Source: Tessaracoccus sp. OS52
GTDB lineage: Bacteria > Actinomycetota > Actinomycetes > Propionibacteriales > Propionibacteriaceae
DNA length: 64,000 nucleotides
Assembly: GCF_020687685.1 (NCBI RefSeq)
Contig: NZ_JAJEWM010000002.1
Span: 62,001-126,000, forward strand
Reading direction: 5' to 3'
The notes beneath the pieces were generated by a model. It was not told the origin of the DNA. It saw nothing but the letters and a program-made list of their open reading frames with translations, and searched no databases. Below, one piece after another: positions 62,916-64,000 of the stretch (its first letter is position 1; the number at the start of each line of letters is the position of its first letter). Both the position numbers and the translations under genes were made by a program.

Positions 62916-64000
62916 ATGCCACCGCGCCTCATCCCGGAGGACCCACGCTTCACCACGGAGTCCGAGCGCGCCGTCTGGGAGAACCTGCAAGGGTCCCTGC
63001 GGCCGCAGGACACCCTCATCGCCAACTATCGGCTGACAGACACCTCTAGGGATCACGAGGCGGACCTGGTCCTCGTGATGCCGGACGTCGGTGTGGTCGT
63101 CATCGAGGTGAAGGGGGCCGGCATCGGGGTGACTGACGGCCGCTGGACCATGCTGCGCGATGGCCGGCGTGAACCGGTGGACCCGGTGGCCCAGGCCCGA
63201 GACACGCACTACGCCGTCCGCCGCTTCGTTGAGTCAGATCGGCGGTGGGCAGAGACCTCTCGCGCGCCCGTCAGGTTCGCGCACGCGGTGGTAACCCCGT
63301 TCACCGCTCTCGGCGACGACTTCGTCCTGCCCGACTGCCCCCGCTGGATGGTCCACGACAAGTTCGACCTTCCCCACCTGTCCGCTCGCCTGGCCGCCTT
63401 CCCGGTGGGCTTCGAGACGCACCGTCGGCCGCCGACACTGGAGGATTGCGACGTCGTCGTCGACATCCTCACCGCCCGCGGCACCGACGCCGTCGCCTCC
63501 GTCGCCGACGAGTCCGACGAGAGGCAGCACCGCGCGGACCGGCTGACCCAGGAACAGGGACTGGTTCTGGACGTCACCCGCCTGCTGCGGCGGGTCGAGA
63601 TCCGCGGCGGGGCGGGCAGCGGCAAGACGGTGCTCGCGCTCACGCAGGCCAGGCAGCTCAGCTCGGGGCGCGGTGGACGGCCGGAGCGGGTGGCGCTGCT
63701 GTGCTACTCGCTCGGCCTGGCCGCCTACTTCCGGCGGGAAGTGGCCGGTTGGCACTACAAGCAGAGGCCTGCGTTCGTCGGCACCTTCGAGGCCCTCGCC
63801 AATCTCTGGGGCATCGGCTCCGGCTCCCGCGACGACACCGCCTTCTGGGAGGAGGAACTTCCGCAACTGATGGCCCAGCGCGCAGCGGAACTGCCACCGG
63901 GTCAGCGGTTCGACTCCTTCGTCGTCGACGAGGCCCAGGACTTCGCCGAATCCTGGTGGCGGCCCCTGGTGGCGGCCCTCCGCGACGAGAACGACGGCGG
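62916..64000 (+). CDS. NERD-domain DNA helicase-like protein (5' part; runs off window)
   Basis: Open from ATG 62916 to the edge, 361 codons. Residues about 15-130 form a NERD nuclease-related domain (DHEADLVLVMPDVGVVVIEVKG, whose D and EVK residues match the PD-(D/E)xK site). Then a UvrD/Rep-type helicase: Walker A RGGAGSGKTVLAL (near residue 230) and Walker B FVVDEAQDF. The 3' helicase motifs lie beyond the window. Such proteins may act in DNA repair or defence; no neighbour settles this. Confidence 0.85.
   Translation, partial: MPPRLIPEDPRFTTESERAVWENLQGSLRPQDTLIANYRLTDTSRDHEADLVLVMPDVGVVVIEVKGAGIGVTDGRWTMLRDGRREPVDPVAQARDTHYAVRRFVESDRRWAETSRAPVRFAHAVVTPFTALGDDFVLPDCPRWMVHDKFDLPHLSARLAAFPVGFETHRRPPTLEDCDVVVDILTARGTDAVASVADESDERQHRADRLTQEQGLVLDVTRLLRRVEIRGGAGSGKTVLALTQARQLSSGRGGRPERVALLCYSLGLAAYFRREVAGWHYKQRPAFVGTFEALANLWGIGSGSRDDTAFWEEELPQLMAQRAAELPPGQRFDSFVVDEAQDFAESWWRPLVAALRDENDG

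Overview
The window is high-GC, densely packed DNA from a Gram-positive actinobacterium. Evidence: frequent GTG starts, ATGA/GTGA/TGATG start-stop overlaps, lipoprotein and twin-arginine signals, a NarGHJI nitrate reductase, OpuC-type transport, and sugar ABC operons without their own ATPase. The mix (nitrate respiration, many secreted glycan-active enzymes, pantothenate synthesis) would fit a Propionibacteriaceae-like organism, but this is inference and no 16S or other marker is present. No rRNA, tRNA, CRISPR array or transposase was seen.

Layout. 1-9217 (minus): a nitrate respiration operon narG-narH-narJ-narI-narK1-narK2, the last gene running off the left edge. 9218-9434: a control region with an imperfect operator-like repeat and two strong hairpins. 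9435-12240: an esterase, then molybdenum-cofactor genes mobA, moaD and moaA, which serve NarG. 12322-18023: two small proteins, a secreted family 8 polysaccharide lyase, a wHTH regulator, a probable fructosamine kinase remnant and a HAD phosphatase. 18129-20101: a DNA alkylation repair pair (Ada-AlkA fusion plus Ogt). 20067-25170: an orphan histidine kinase, a sirtuin, a LacI regulator, a DUF4031 protein and the tRNA hydroxylase TrhO. 25182-25253: a 34-bp-arm inverted repeat. 25322-28463: an OpuC-type osmoprotectant ABC operon. 28493-38496 (minus): a hemicellulose-oligosaccharide operon (two permeases, binding protein, GH39, GH42, DUF624 protein, GH67) with a promoter and palindromic operator upstream. 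38716-41922: a large secreted GH20 hexosaminidase.

42052-48378 is the most notable locus: a complete lasso-peptide (RiPP) cluster. It holds a 43-residue precursor gene with a 22-residue core, an RRE protein (B1), a leader peptidase (B2), an unusually short cyclase (C), an HPr-kinase-like enzyme, a nucleotidyltransferase and an ABC exporter. The core ends in Ser, which suits a C-terminally phosphorylated and possibly further decorated lasso peptide. A strong hairpin lies between the precursor and cyclase genes.

48400-49014 is a gene-free divergent region with about 11 copies of a 20-bp tandem repeat, then five CTGAGA/TCTCAG motifs around the promoter of an NlpC/P60 wall hydrolase. That hydrolase shares a four-cysteine module with a second secreted enzyme at 54026-55702. 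49973-58734 holds mixed metabolic and unknown genes (SRPBCC, CYTH, E2-like acyltransferase, glycerate kinase, DUF4349 lipoprotein, NYN-domain protein, URO-D-like protein). 58955-59990 is a DUF2975/Xre pair with a palindromic operator. 60003-62139 is panC-panD-panB. 62280-62815 is a Cys-rich copper-storage protein with a CsoR-like site upstream, and a NERD-domain helicase runs off the right edge.
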